NCBI GenBank assembly: GCA_030648205.1 | Contig: JAUSIH010000020.1 | Location: 1 to 52,818 of the forward strand | Direction of reading: 5' to 3' | DNA: 52,818 nucleotides | Source of the DNA: Dehalococcoidia bacterium | Lineage (GTDB): Bacteria > Chloroflexota > Dehalococcoidia > JAUSIH01 | In this document: in pieces, positions 25,946 through 35,123 of the stretch | Layout: every line of letters begins with the position of its first letter | Numbering within the stretch: the stretch's first letter is position 1 | The notes under the pieces: generated by a model | Told to the model about the DNA's origin: nothing | Seen by the model: the letters and a program-made list of their open reading frames with translations, nothing else | Databases searched by the model: none | Position numbers and translations under genes: made by a program

Positions 25946-27724
25946 TTACTCAGGCGTCTTCCACGCATCCTCATAACGCTGACTGTCGAGCTGCCCCGCG
26001 TTTTGAAGATGCAGGTTGCGCACGCGGTTCCATGCCGCACGATAGCCGTCCGGATGCACCAGCACCACACCGTAGACTTGCTCGACCGACAGGTACCGAT
26101 CAAGAGCCGCGGACTTCTTCCGTGCTTCCGTCATGTCCACCGTGCGCGCTACGGCATTGAACAGCTCGTCCACTTTCGGGTCTTGCAGCTGGGAGTATAT
26201 CTGCGCCGTGCTCAGGTAATAATCGCCCAGGTCGTCCGGGTGCCCGGTCGGCATGGACTTGGTCCCGAAGTACACGGGAAACTCTTTCTTGCTGGACGAA
26301 TCGTAGTAAGGAGTGTTCGCCATCGGCCTAAGCGTGGCGCGGATGCCTATCTGTCGCAGCTCGTTCTGGAACCACTCCGCCGGCTTCTGGTCTTCCTGTC
26401 TGACCCCCATGATGATGTCCGTGCCGCTGGTGTATCCGGCATCCGCCATAAGCTGTTTCGCCTTCGCTACGTCCTGGTCCTTGGGCTGGCGGAACCCCGG
26501 CATGGACACCACCTCTTCCGGAGGCATGGACCATGGGCTGGGATAGATCGCGCCGCCTATCAATCCGACCCCGTCCGCGGTCAGTTTCAAAGCGGCCTGC
26601 CTGTCGGTGGCCAGATGGACGGCCTGCCGTACGCGAAGGTCGTCAAAGGGCTTCTTGGCGGGGTTGAAAAGGACGGAGGTCTGAAGCGCCGTCTTTGTGT
26701 AATAAATGCTCACCTTGCCCGCAAGCTGGCTCTTCGTGACCTGAAGCTCCGCGGTGGTCAGGTAGGCTCCGGCGCCGACGCCCGTGATGTCAACGCGCCC
26801 GGACCTGAACGCCGCGAACTGCGTGGCCCTGTCTGGAATGATGTAGTACGTGATGCCGTCTAGATACGGCAGGCCCTTGATGCGGTACTGGGGGTCCTTC
26901 TCCAGCACCACGGACGTACCGTGCTTCCATTCCTTGAACTTGTAGGGGCCCGTGCCTACCGCCTGCGCGTCAAGGACTTTGTCCGTGTACTTGCCGTCCG
27001 CGTCCTGCATCAAGTGAGCGGGGGCCACTGACTGCCGCGACTCGCTGACGTGCAAAAGGAACGACGAGTCAGGCGCGGCCAGAGTGACGCGCACGGTGTA
27101 GAGGTCAACCACGTCCACCTTGGATATAGAGCGGAAATAGGATGCCAGAGCTATGCGAGGGACAGGCGGATTGGCCTTCGTCCTCAGATAAAACGCCACA
27201 TCCTGGGCACCGAAAGGCTTGCCGTCCTGCCACTTCACGTCTTTGAGAAGGCGGAACGTGTACTGCGTTCCGTCGGAACTCACATCCCACGACTCCGCCA
27301 GATCAGGAATGATCTTGTCCCACGGGGCCTTCGGGTCTCGGCGCAGTATGTATTCATAAATTGGGAACGTGGCATGGTGCGTGTTGATGCTCGGTTCCTT
27401 GACCGGATTCAGACTGGGCGGCTCCGTCCGGTGCACGATGCTAAGCATGCCCCCGTAGACGGGCTTCTCGCCGGGTAGCACAGCCGCAGCCGGTGTCGCC
27501 ACCAGCGTGGGCGTCGGAGGAAGAATAGGCCGCGGCGTGCTCGTCGGTGGCGCCGCTGGAGCGGCCGGAGCCGCCGGAGCCGTGGGCGCGCTTGACGCCG
27601 TTGGCTGGTTGGGTGGTGGAGCGGCGGGACCTGGAGCGGGCGACGGAGCGGGAGCGCACGCCACCCCCGCCAGCAGAAGTGCTGTCACTATACTGTTGCC
27701 TCTTAAAGCCTTAAGCCACGACAT
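25946..27724 (-). CDS. Family 5 solute-binding lipoprotein (tandem copy 1)
   Basis: 592 residues from the ATG at 27724, chosen over an ATG 12 nt earlier because GGAGAAGGA directly precedes it and because it matches the start of the tandem copy. Signal peptide SWLKALRGNSIVTALLLAGVAC, then a long Ala/Pro tether. The binding domain repeats the motifs of copy 2 (GMLSIVHRTEPPSLNPVKEP, KDVKWQDGKPFGAQDVAFYL, VGTGPYKFKEWKHG). Both copies precede one DppBC pair. The signal-peptide and 3'-end DNA are near identical between copies; the middle is diverged. Confidence 0.95.
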   Translation of the reverse strand: MSWLKALRGNSIVTALLLAGVACAPAPSPAPGPAAPPPNQPTASSAPTAPAAPAAPAAPPTSTPRPILPPTPTLVATPAAAVLPGEKPVYGGMLSIVHRTEPPSLNPVKEPSINTHHATFPIYEYILRRDPKAPWDKIIPDLAESWDVSSDGTQYTFRLLKDVKWQDGKPFGAQDVAFYLRTKANPPVPRIALASYFRSISKVDVVDLYTVRVTLAAPDSSFLLHVSESRQSVAPAHLMQDADGKYTDKVLDAQAVGTGPYKFKEWKHGTSVVLEKDPQYRIKGLPYLDGITYYIIPDRATQFAAFRSGRVDITGVGAGAYLTTAELQVTKSQLAGKVSIYYTKTALQTSVLFNPAKKPFDDLRVRQAVHLATDRQAALKLTADGVGLIGGAIYPSPWSMPPEEVVSMPGFRQPKDQDVAKAKQLMADAGYTSGTDIIMGVRQEDQKPAEWFQNELRQIGIRATLRPMANTPYYDSSSKKEFPVYFGTKSMPTGHPDDLGDYYLSTAQIYSQLQDPKVDELFNAVARTVDMTEARKKSAALDRYLSVEQVYGVVLVHPDGYRAAWNRVRNLHLQNAGQLDSQRYEDAWKTPE

Positions 27725-27753
27725 GTCCTTCTCCATCAGGGTGCTGAATATGG

Positions 27754-28980
27754 TTAGCGTATGACGCCTTCTCGCGCCATTTCTTGGAACTCCAAATCTG
27801 TAAACCCCAGCAGGCTGCTGAAAATATAGCCATTATGCTCCCCTACGAAAGGAGCATGGCGCCTGAGAGACCCCGGCGTGCGGCTGAATTTCCATGGAAT
27901 TCCCGAAACCACCTCTCCGGGCAGTAGGGGATGGTCCAGACGTTCGTAGGTATGGCGAGCCTTGAAGTGAGGATCCTCATATTGTTCCGCATAGGTTATC
28001 ACAGCCGTCGCCGCTACGCCAGCTTTCTGAAGCATCTGGGCGGCCTCCTGGGGCGTATGGTTCAGAGTCCACTGAGACAACTGCTCGTCAAGCGCCTGGG
28101 CGTGGAGCACGCGTTGATCGGAAGTCGCGAAGCGCGGATCCCTCGCCCACTCCGGATCGCCCAGGACACGGCAAAGGCTCCGCCATTCACCGTCGCTGCC
28201 AACGGCAATGGCGACCCATCGGTCATCTCCCTTGCAGCGGTAGTTTCCGTGCGGCGCCATGTTGGGGTGCCAGTTCCCCCTGGGCTGCGGCACGCGCCGC
28301 GTAAGCACGTACTCCAGGAACGCCTGCCCCAGAACTGTCGCGGTTGCTTCCCACGCGGAAAGGTCTATGTACTGGCCCTGTCCCGTGCGGTTCCTGTGCA
28401 AAAGAGCGGTAAGCACAGCAACAACCGCGTAGGCGGCCGCGGTGGCGTCGCCATAGCCGGAACGCAGCCCCGCGAGAGGGCCGTCCCGATAGCCCATCAC
28501 GCTGTCCGCGCCAGCGAGCGCTGACATTGCGGGAGCATACACCACGATGCTGCTCAATGGGCCGCGCTGCCCCGCCGACGAAAGCGACACCATCACCAAC
28601 TGTGGGTTGAAGCGACGCAGAGAGGGGTAGTCCAGACCAGCGCGGGCAAGCACGCCTGGAGTGAAGTTCTCGAACACAACATCACTCTGAGTCACGAGTC
28701 TGCCAATCACATCTTGCGCTTTCGGCTGCGTGATATCCACCGTGATGTCGAGCTTGTTACGACCCAGGCTGTGAAAGCTCGGCCTGCGCTCTTCGGGGTC
28801 CGTGACGCCCTTTCCGGGATTGCCCAACCGGAAACCGTCAAGGTGCTGGCGCGATTCCACCTTGATTACTTCAGCGCCCATGTCAGCCAGCATCTGACCG
28901 GGCTGTCCGCCCGCGAGGGCCGTGCCGAAGTCGATAACGCGATAACGGCGGAGAGGCAGTACGCTAGTCGTGTTCTGCAT
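27754..28980 (-). CDS. CaiB/BaiF CoA-transferase, pair 2 subunit B
   Basis: 408 residues from the ATG at 28980 (a GTG at 28986 is possible). N-terminal LRRYRVIDFGTALAGGQPGQMLADMGAEVIKVES, FENFTPGVLARAGLDYPSLRRFNPQLVMVSLSSAG near 100, the catalytic Asp in GYGDATAAAYAV, GQGQYIDLSAWEA near 203, and the C-terminal FVGEHNGYIFSSLLGF. It starts 18 nt after its partner CoA-transferase and is most like the pair 1 gene at 18786. Transfers CoA to an unknown acid. Confidence 0.93.
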   Translation of the reverse strand: MQNTTSVLPLRRYRVIDFGTALAGGQPGQMLADMGAEVIKVESRQHLDGFRLGNPGKGVTDPEERRPSFHSLGRNKLDITVDITQPKAQDVIGRLVTQSDVVFENFTPGVLARAGLDYPSLRRFNPQLVMVSLSSAGQRGPLSSIVVYAPAMSALAGADSVMGYRDGPLAGLRSGYGDATAAAYAVVAVLTALLHRNRTGQGQYIDLSAWEATATVLGQAFLEYVLTRRVPQPRGNWHPNMAPHGNYRCKGDDRWVAIAVGSDGEWRSLCRVLGDPEWARDPRFATSDQRVLHAQALDEQLSQWTLNHTPQEAAQMLQKAGVAATAVITYAEQYEDPHFKARHTYERLDHPLLPGEVVSGIPWKFSRTPGSLRRHAPFVGEHNGYIFSSLLGFTDLEFQEMAREGVIR

Positions 28981-28998
28981 GCACACAGATCCTAACCG

Positions 28999-30204
28999 CT
29001 AAATCACGCCGGAACGACGAAGCTTCTCAAGGTCGTCATTGCTCAGGCCGAGGTCCCCGCAAAAGACGTTTTCATTATGCTCTCCCAACTTGGGAGGCGG
29101 GCTGTGCGCCGCGCAGGGGGTCTCCGAGAAGTGATACGGTGACCCTGGCGCTGAGATTTCTCCGATGTCTTCTCTGAATATGCGGGTGAAAAAGCCTCGA
29201 TACTGCAACTGCTCATCCCGCATGACTTCGTCTATCGTCTGGACTGGCGCGACGGGGACGTGCGCCTCCCGACAGAGTGCGAATATCTCATCTTTGGTAT
29301 GTTCCATCAGCCAGGGAGCCAGAAGGGCGTCCACCTCCTCCGGGTACTTCGTTGCCATTGCGTGACGGTCCCGGTATCGAGGCTGCTTCGTCCACTCAGG
29401 GTCTCCCATGACCTTGACGAACCGGATCCATTGGGCTACCTGAGGAGCTATCATGCTGATATACCCGTCCTTGCAGCGCCATAGGCCGTTGGGGAAAACC
29501 TCCCCCCTGCCGCTTCTGCCAGACCGTCTTCCCACCGTAAGCCCATCCCAAATATAAAGACCTGTGTGCATCGCGGCGATGCAGTCACTAACGGAGACAT
29601 CAACATGCTGACCAAGCCCGCTCATGTCCCGTTCAAGGAGCGCCACGCAGGAAGTGGCGCAACCGTAGAGCCCTCCCGCATAGTCCATCAGATCATAGGG
29701 CGGCGCCAGCGGCTCCCTGTCCGAGCTTCCATTGACTGTCGTGACCCCGCCCATGGCGCTCGCCTGGATGCTGTACCCCCGAAAATCGCGGTAGGGACCA
29801 CTCTGTCCAAAGGGAGTGATGGAGGTCGCGACCAGAGCAGAGTTCACACCTTGCAGCGTCTGATAAGTGAGCCCCAGGCGCTCCATGTGGGCAGGAGCGT
29901 TGTTTTCTACCAAAAGGTCAGCGCGTTTCATGAGACGAAGGAACAGATCCCGACCTCGTGCGTCCTCCACATTAAGCGTGACCCCGCGCTTGTTGGTGTT
30001 GAGGTAAAGAAAGAGCGCGCTTTTCTCCGAGTCAGGCACGTCATTGGGGAACGGGCCGCGCTGACGGGACTCATCGCCCTGGAGTCGCTCCACCTTGATG
30101 ACCTCCGCGCCGAGGTCGCCCATCAGCTTCGCGCAAAAGGCGGCGGAGATGTTGTTCCCATATTCGACAACTCGGAACCCTGCCAAGGCGGACGAAGGAG
30201 TCAT
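28999..30204 (-). CDS. CaiB/BaiF CoA-transferase, pair 2 subunit A
   Basis: 401 residues. It opens LAGFRVVEYGNNISAAFCAKLMGDLGAEVIKVE and shares the SRQRGPFPNDVPDSEKSALFLYLNTNKRGVTLN layout with the pair 1 gene at 20022. The presumed catalytic Asp is in DLMDYAGGLYG, so unlike that homologue it keeps Asp. GLGQHVDVSVSDCI and the C-terminal LGEHNENVFCGDLGLS are typical. It is preceded by UGSC module 2 and followed by its partner, consistent with CoA activation in the same pathway. Confidence 0.93.
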   Translation of the reverse strand: MTPSSALAGFRVVEYGNNISAAFCAKLMGDLGAEVIKVERLQGDESRQRGPFPNDVPDSEKSALFLYLNTNKRGVTLNVEDARGRDLFLRLMKRADLLVENNAPAHMERLGLTYQTLQGVNSALVATSITPFGQSGPYRDFRGYSIQASAMGGVTTVNGSSDREPLAPPYDLMDYAGGLYGCATSCVALLERDMSGLGQHVDVSVSDCIAAMHTGLYIWDGLTVGRRSGRSGRGEVFPNGLWRCKDGYISMIAPQVAQWIRFVKVMGDPEWTKQPRYRDRHAMATKYPEEVDALLAPWLMEHTKDEIFALCREAHVPVAPVQTIDEVMRDEQLQYRGFFTRIFREDIGEISAPGSPYHFSETPCAAHSPPPKLGEHNENVFCGDLGLSNDDLEKLRRSGVI

Positions 30205-30338
30205 TCCCTGCCTCTAATGTGCGCATTCCGGCGAGTGGCATTTCATCCCGCGGCTCCCGAATGTGGTCCCGCCGCAACGCAGCCTCATGCTATTGGTCAT
30301 CACACGGCTTGTCAAGAAATTGATCCCGTCCGTTCTGT

Positions 30339-31373
30339 TCAAGAGGGAATGCGTCTCGTAACGGCAAAGGCCATGCCAAGAGTGTGACACGCCACCGAAT
30401 GGTATCCGCCATGCCCGCCGGCCACAACGATCAGAAACTGGTCAGCCCGAGCCGCCAGCCGAACATAGTCACCCTGGATTTGGTCTGGGACACCAGCCCG
30501 CATTGACTCGAGCCGGGGCGGAGGGAACCACGACGCGGGCATTTTGCTCGTTAATTCGAGCAGACGTTCTTTGGCCTGCTGCTTGGAAAAGTCCTGAGCG
30601 ATCAGCGCCGCATGATCAGGGCACAAGATTATCACTATCTCACCGTAACCATAGCGAATAAACACGTTGTTGCTGCCGATGACCTCCATCGAATGGGCGA
30701 GCGTCATGAGCATATGCTCGGCGCGCTTGCTGTCCTTGTCATGCACGTTTATCGTACCTGTGGGCGCCGCCACAGTTACCGTACTGTCCTCGGCCTTGAA
30801 ACCGCGCTCGACATGCAACGGCTCCCACGGGTTTTTCTCTTCATACTCTCCGAGGCAAAAACTATAGCGGCCGGGTTGAGAGTGGGTGGATTTGGAGACT
30901 TTTCCTGGAACGCGGCCCGCCAGGTTGATCATGGCGAGGCTGACTGCCCGACCTATAGTTGCGTTGGCGCGGTTCCCTGGACCGAGAACGCTCCATGAGC
31001 AGTTGATATCCAGTTTGGCCCGAATAGGCCCATTTATTATCAGCATGGGAGCAGATGGGTTTGTCGAAGTGTTCATCATGAGCAATGCATATTTAGGATC
31101 GGTGAGCGCCTCAATAGCCGTCACCACCACGGGGAAGTACTGCGGCAGGCACCCCGCCATGACGGCATTGACCGCCAACGCTTCGATAGTAGCGGCAGCA
31201 CGCCTGGGGGGTAACTCAGCGACTACTTCCTGCGGCGAACGTGGCACACTCGCCATCATTTTCTCGACGCGGTCGGCCGTCGGGGGTATGATCGGCAGGC
31301 CGTCGGTCCATCCGCGTTCATATGCCCAGGCATAGACGTCATCAATGGACCCGAGTAGCTCATGGACATCCAT
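30339..31373 (-). CDS. Conserved partner protein of UGSC selenoprotein, copy 2
   Basis: 344 residues from the ATG at 31373. A GAGG site overlaps the stop codon of UGSC gene 2, only 7 nt upstream, which argues for translational coupling and rules out the longer frame starting at 31439. It shares with copies 1 and 3 the GWTDGLPIIPPT stretch (residues 21-32), NAVMAGCLPQYFPV with Cys75, GPGNRANATIGRA and KNPWEPLHVERGF. The C-terminus has a Gly-rich VVAGGHGGYHSV, also seen in copy 3 (VAGGNGGLHSL). Probably cytoplasmic; function unknown. Confidence 0.88.
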   Translation of the reverse strand: MDVHELLGSIDDVYAWAYERGWTDGLPIIPPTADRVEKMMASVPRSPQEVVAELPPRRAAATIEALAVNAVMAGCLPQYFPVVVTAIEALTDPKYALLMMNTSTNPSAPMLIINGPIRAKLDINCSWSVLGPGNRANATIGRAVSLAMINLAGRVPGKVSKSTHSQPGRYSFCLGEYEEKNPWEPLHVERGFKAEDSTVTVAAPTGTINVHDKDSKRAEHMLMTLAHSMEVIGSNNVFIRYGYGEIVIILCPDHAALIAQDFSKQQAKERLLELTSKMPASWFPPPRLESMRAGVPDQIQGDYVRLAARADQFLIVVAGGHGGYHSVACHTLGMAFAVTRRIPS

Positions 31374-31380
31374 AGGCTTG

Positions 31381-31983
31381 TTACCTCTTTCGCGCGGGAA
31401 TCTCACGCCCACGGCAGGCGGCGCGTATGATCTCGTCAAACTTCGCCTCGGCGATGGACCGCACCTCCGCTACTGAAAGCGTCTCAAAGGGGTGGGGCAC
31501 AACGACCATGGGCAAATCCGGATAACCTAACGACTTCGCGCAGCTATCCGCGAGATTTTTAAAAGCCTCCGCGACAATCGACACAGTAGGAATTCCCCGC
31601 TTCTCGACCTCGACGGCGTCGTGGATACACCACGCTGTGCAGCCTCCTCAGCCGGCCAGACCAATCACAGCCCAATCACAACCGGAAGCGAATGCGTCGA
31701 ACTGTTTGGGCAGAGTGACCTGGTCTCGCCTGCTGCGGAGAGCCACATCTACGCGCCACGTTTTCTCGAGGTTCCATTCGTGTATTCCCGCGGGGTGCTC
31801 CCGCGCCAAGAGTAACTCCTTGAAGCGTGCCATAAACACATCAAAGTTGGACCATTGAATCCGGAAACCGGCAGTCTTACCGGCGACGGTGTCAAGCCGT
31901 GGCGACAGCTTGTGCCTGACAACATGTGTCTGGCCTGACGGATCAATAAGACGCCAGAGCACCTGTTCCCCAGTCGGGTTCAT
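31381..31983 (-). CDS. UGSC-family selenoprotein 2 (in-frame UGA at 31650-31648)
   Basis: 200 residues if the UGA is Sec112; a GAGGAGG site precedes the ATG. The codons read VIGLAG-U-GGCTAWCIHDAVE, then KRGIPTVSIVAEAF and on to a TAA at 31381. The downstream half holds FEKL-like VVPHPFETLSVAEV, matching VLPHPFETLPPDV in copy 3. Because the region after the UGA is plainly the same domain as in copies 1 and 3, an independent second gene is unlikely. The hairpin at 31634-31620 is the SECIS candidate. It precedes its partner by 7 nt and follows a solute-binding protein. Confidence 0.88.
31620..31634 (-). promoter_or_regulatory. Bacterial SECIS-like hairpin of UGSC gene 2
   Basis: On the mRNA, CGTGG-TGTAT-CCACG, a perfect 5-bp stem that begins 13 nt after the UGA. 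The second loop nucleotide is G. The position is identical to the other two copies. Confidence 0.75.
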
Positions 31984-32232
31984 AGCGACACCTCCTCAAT
32001 CGTAGGGCCGGGCTTGCTATTCTCGGGCAATCCGCGCGTCCTCGCAGCGCGGTAACCTTCGGAAAGGGTACCCGGAGCTCTCTCCGTACGCTTTCTCTGC
32101 CCGTCATTCCCCACTGTCATGCGGCGCCGGGCCAGCGCGTGGATGACGTGTACCTTCAACTCTTGCCCTTGTTTGCAGAGCAACGTGCTTCGGAACGCCA
32201 AGTTATACCTGTGTCCAAGACATCGTTATGTC

Positions 32233-33984
32233 CTATCGGTCCAGCCAGACTCTGTCCATCTTCAGATTGACGAAGGAGCCCGGCGCAGGATCGTAGTCCT
32301 TGACTTCGTTCCACCAAGCTCGTTGAAACACAAACCAGAATGCTACGGGATGGATGGCCAACTCCAGAATACGTTGCTGCGCCTTGACCGTCAACGCCTT
32401 GCGTTGGGCAACATCTAGCGTCTTTTTCTCTTGCTCAAAGAGGTTGTCGATTTCCTTGTCGCTGAACGCTCCGTAATTTCTCGGGCTGCCCGTGACGTAA
32501 TACGCAAAAAACGTGTCGGGGTCGTCCAGAGCCTCACCGAAAGAAGTGAACACCAAGCTGAATCGAGCTGCCTCCAGCCGCTCATAAAGAACAGGAAGAG
32601 CCAATGGCTCAATGGGTTCGGTCAGGATTCCAACGGCAGCTAGTTGCTGCTGAATCACAGGCGCCAACTGATCCAGTCCCGCCAGAGTCAGCATCCCCGT
32701 CTTATAGCCATTTCCATATCCTGCTTCTGACAAGAGCCGTTTGGCTGAGGCAATGTCAGAGTCTTTGGGCTGGCGATAACCCGGGAAATTCCGTAGTTCT
32801 GCTTCTGAGAGGCCCCACTGACCAAGTGGCGGCATGGCCGCACCGATAGCGCCCAAGTTGTCGTTTACCTTTATCAGGTTTTGGCGGTCTAGAGCCATCT
32901 GCACAGCCTGTCGCACTCTCACGTCTTTCCAGGGTTCACGGGAGGTGTTCATGAACAACACGTACCGTGAGAAAGCGGCGTGCTCTTTCATGGTTGCCTT
33001 ATCCGCCATCTCCCGCTTGATGACTGCCGCCTGGCTTGGAGTCATCGCTGTCCCGCCCATGGAAGTCATGCGCACCCGTCCAGTGCGGAATGCGGCAAGC
33101 CGCGTGTTCCCGTCTAGAATGACAAAGAAAGTTATCCCGTCCAAATACGGCAAAGACTTATCGTAGTAGGCGTTGTTCTTCGTCAACTGCATGCTAACGC
33201 CTCGGTCGTGCTTGGTCCAGAGGAAAGGGCCCGTACCGTTCACAACCCTCTTCATGTCCCCGGACGCCTGAATCGTGTGCTTGGGCATCACGGGAATCCA
33301 ATCGGTTGCTATGCTCGGCAAGAAGGAAGCGGAGGGATACTTCAGTTTTACCTGAATAGTGGATGGATTCACGACATCCACTTTGTCCAATGCGGTCAAA
33401 AGAGCGGACCCCCGAGGACTCACACTGTTGTAATTTTCGGGATGGGCCATCCGCATCAAGCTAAATGCGGCATCATCCGCGGTGAATGGCCGACCATCAT
33501 GCCACTTGACGTCAGCTCTCAGGTGGAAGGTATACACGGTGCCGTCTGCGCTGACATCCCATTTATCAGCGAGTTCGGGCACTATTTCGCTGTGCTGCAG
33601 ATAGTGATACTTAACGAGTCCTTCGTAAACATTTCGGAGCGGAAAGATGACGGGCAGGCCAGTCTCCTGTTGCACATCATAGGTTGGGGGTTCTCCGTGA
33701 GCTGCTATGAGGAGTACCCCACCGCGCTTGGGAGCAACTTTGCCAGCAGCGGGAGTAGCAGTTGGGCCAGATAGCGATGGAGCAGGAGCAGGCGTGGGCT
33801 GACCAGACGGAGTTCGAGGCCCCAGCGTCGGGATAGGCGTCTGCGGAGCATTGGCGCTGGGCCCGGTCGCGGGAATGTTGGCAGTGGCGGGAACGGAGGG
33901 ATTAGCCTGCGGGGCGCAAGCTTGCGCCAGCATGCTAACCATGACAAGGCAACTGAGCAAAAAGCCGGCAGCGTGCTTCTTCAT
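32233..33984 (-). CDS. Family 5 solute-binding lipoprotein
   Basis: 583 residues from the ATG at 33984, preceded by GGGAGGGG. The signal peptide is MKKHAAGFLLSCLVMVSMLAQAC with a slightly unusual lipobox (Gln at -2), then a Pro/Thr/Ala tether. Binding-domain motifs: GGVLLIAAHGEPPTYDV, LADKWDVSADGTVYTFHLRADVKWHDGRPFTADDAAF, VNGTGPFLWTKHDRGV and VRVRQAVQMALDRQNLI. It lies between UGSC modules 3 and 2, with no permease gene next to it. Its codon use looks somewhat more AT-rich than the 5' part of the window. Confidence 0.95.
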   Translation of the reverse strand: MKKHAAGFLLSCLVMVSMLAQACAPQANPSVPATANIPATGPSANAPQTPIPTLGPRTPSGQPTPAPAPSLSGPTATPAAGKVAPKRGGVLLIAAHGEPPTYDVQQETGLPVIFPLRNVYEGLVKYHYLQHSEIVPELADKWDVSADGTVYTFHLRADVKWHDGRPFTADDAAFSLMRMAHPENYNSVSPRGSALLTALDKVDVVNPSTIQVKLKYPSASFLPSIATDWIPVMPKHTIQASGDMKRVVNGTGPFLWTKHDRGVSMQLTKNNAYYDKSLPYLDGITFFVILDGNTRLAAFRTGRVRMTSMGGTAMTPSQAAVIKREMADKATMKEHAAFSRYVLFMNTSREPWKDVRVRQAVQMALDRQNLIKVNDNLGAIGAAMPPLGQWGLSEAELRNFPGYRQPKDSDIASAKRLLSEAGYGNGYKTGMLTLAGLDQLAPVIQQQLAAVGILTEPIEPLALPVLYERLEAARFSLVFTSFGEALDDPDTFFAYYVTGSPRNYGAFSDKEIDNLFEQEKKTLDVAQRKALTVKAQQRILELAIHPVAFWFVFQRAWWNEVKDYDPAPGSFVNLKMDRVWLDR

Positions 33985-34038
33985 AAACCCCTCCCTGTAA
34001 CTCCTTATGTATGTCTTTCCCAAAGATTGTTCCCAGAC

Positions 34039-35070
34039 CTACTCGCGGATAAGTCGAGTTACCATCGCCGAATTACTTAGACTCGGTAGGAACAAGGAGT
34101 GCAGGCCTCCATTGCCGCCGGCAACGGCGATGATGAAACTATCAGGGCTCGGCGCTCCTTGGACAGTACCCTCAAACACTCTCCCATCTTTGATGAAGTG
34201 TTCTTGCTCTGGTTTTGAGAAGTCGGTCAGCGGAATACGTTTCGTATGCTCAAACAGAAACTCTCGTAGGGACTGCTTGGAATACCCATCACGATGCATG
34301 ATAGCTGCATGGTCCGGGTTCAGGACTACAAGATTCCTGCCTTTGTGTTTACGAACGACGTGTATACTTGGCCAGTGCATAGCCGATGACAATGTGGTCA
34401 AGATGTCTTCTGCTGTCCGACTCCAAATATCTGAGACGTTACAGAAACTTGAAACGCCCAAAATAGAAATGGTGCTATCCCCTGGGCGAAAACCGCGCTC
34501 CACATGCAACGGCTCCCACGGGTTTTTCTCCTCGTTCTCTCCAATAACCCCGGTATACCGCCAGGGAGAACCCATAGTTGACTTGGAAACCGCTTCTGGG
34601 ACTGATCCTGCTATGTTCAATTGAATGAAGCGGATCGCTCGACCAATCGTCGCGTTTGCACGCCACCCTGGCCCAAAGCATCCATAGCTGCCATTGATCT
34701 CAAGCTTGTGGCGGATTGGACCATTGACGATGGATATTAGTCCTACCGAATTCGTGGTCGTGTTCACGTAGTACATGCCCAAAGCGGGATCCGCCATAGC
34801 CTCGGCAGCAGCGATGACTACGGGGAAGTAGGATGGCAGACATCCAGCCATCACCGCGTTCACAGCTAAGCACTCTAAAGTAGCCTCGCCGTTCTGCGGC
34901 TCAAGTTGTGTGATGACCTTCTCAGGTGGTCTGTTACCTAACATCTGTATCACTCTGTCTTCCGTAGGTGGCACTATAGGGAGACCGTCAATCCAATTCT
35001 GGGAACATGCAAATGCATAGATATCATCATACGAATCCTTCACAATTACGCGTTCAACAGGAGAAGGCAT
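34039..35070 (-). CDS. Conserved partner protein of UGSC selenoprotein, copy 3
   Basis: 343 residues. Shared family motifs are NWIDGLPIVPPTEDRV (residues 25-40), NAVMAGCLPSYFPV with Cys77, GPGWRANATIGRA, ENEEKNPWEPLHVERGF and the C-terminal VAGGNGGLHSL. It follows UGSC gene 3 by 53 nt and precedes a solute-binding lipoprotein by 54 nt. With the other two copies it shows that the selenoprotein/partner order is fixed. No catalytic family is recognised. The ATG has only a weak upstream GGAG. Confidence 0.87.
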   Translation of the reverse strand: MPSPVERVIVKDSYDDIYAFACSQNWIDGLPIVPPTEDRVIQMLGNRPPEKVITQLEPQNGEATLECLAVNAVMAGCLPSYFPVVIAAAEAMADPALGMYYVNTTTNSVGLISIVNGPIRHKLEINGSYGCFGPGWRANATIGRAIRFIQLNIAGSVPEAVSKSTMGSPWRYTGVIGENEEKNPWEPLHVERGFRPGDSTISILGVSSFCNVSDIWSRTAEDILTTLSSAMHWPSIHVVRKHKGRNLVVLNPDHAAIMHRDGYSKQSLREFLFEHTKRIPLTDFSKPEQEHFIKDGRVFEGTVQGAPSPDSFIIAVAGGNGGLHSLFLPSLSNSAMVTRLIRE

Positions 35071-35123
35071 ACGGCGAGCTCCAGGAACCCTTCAGTAATT
35101 CCGGATTTCCCTCAGACGCACTC

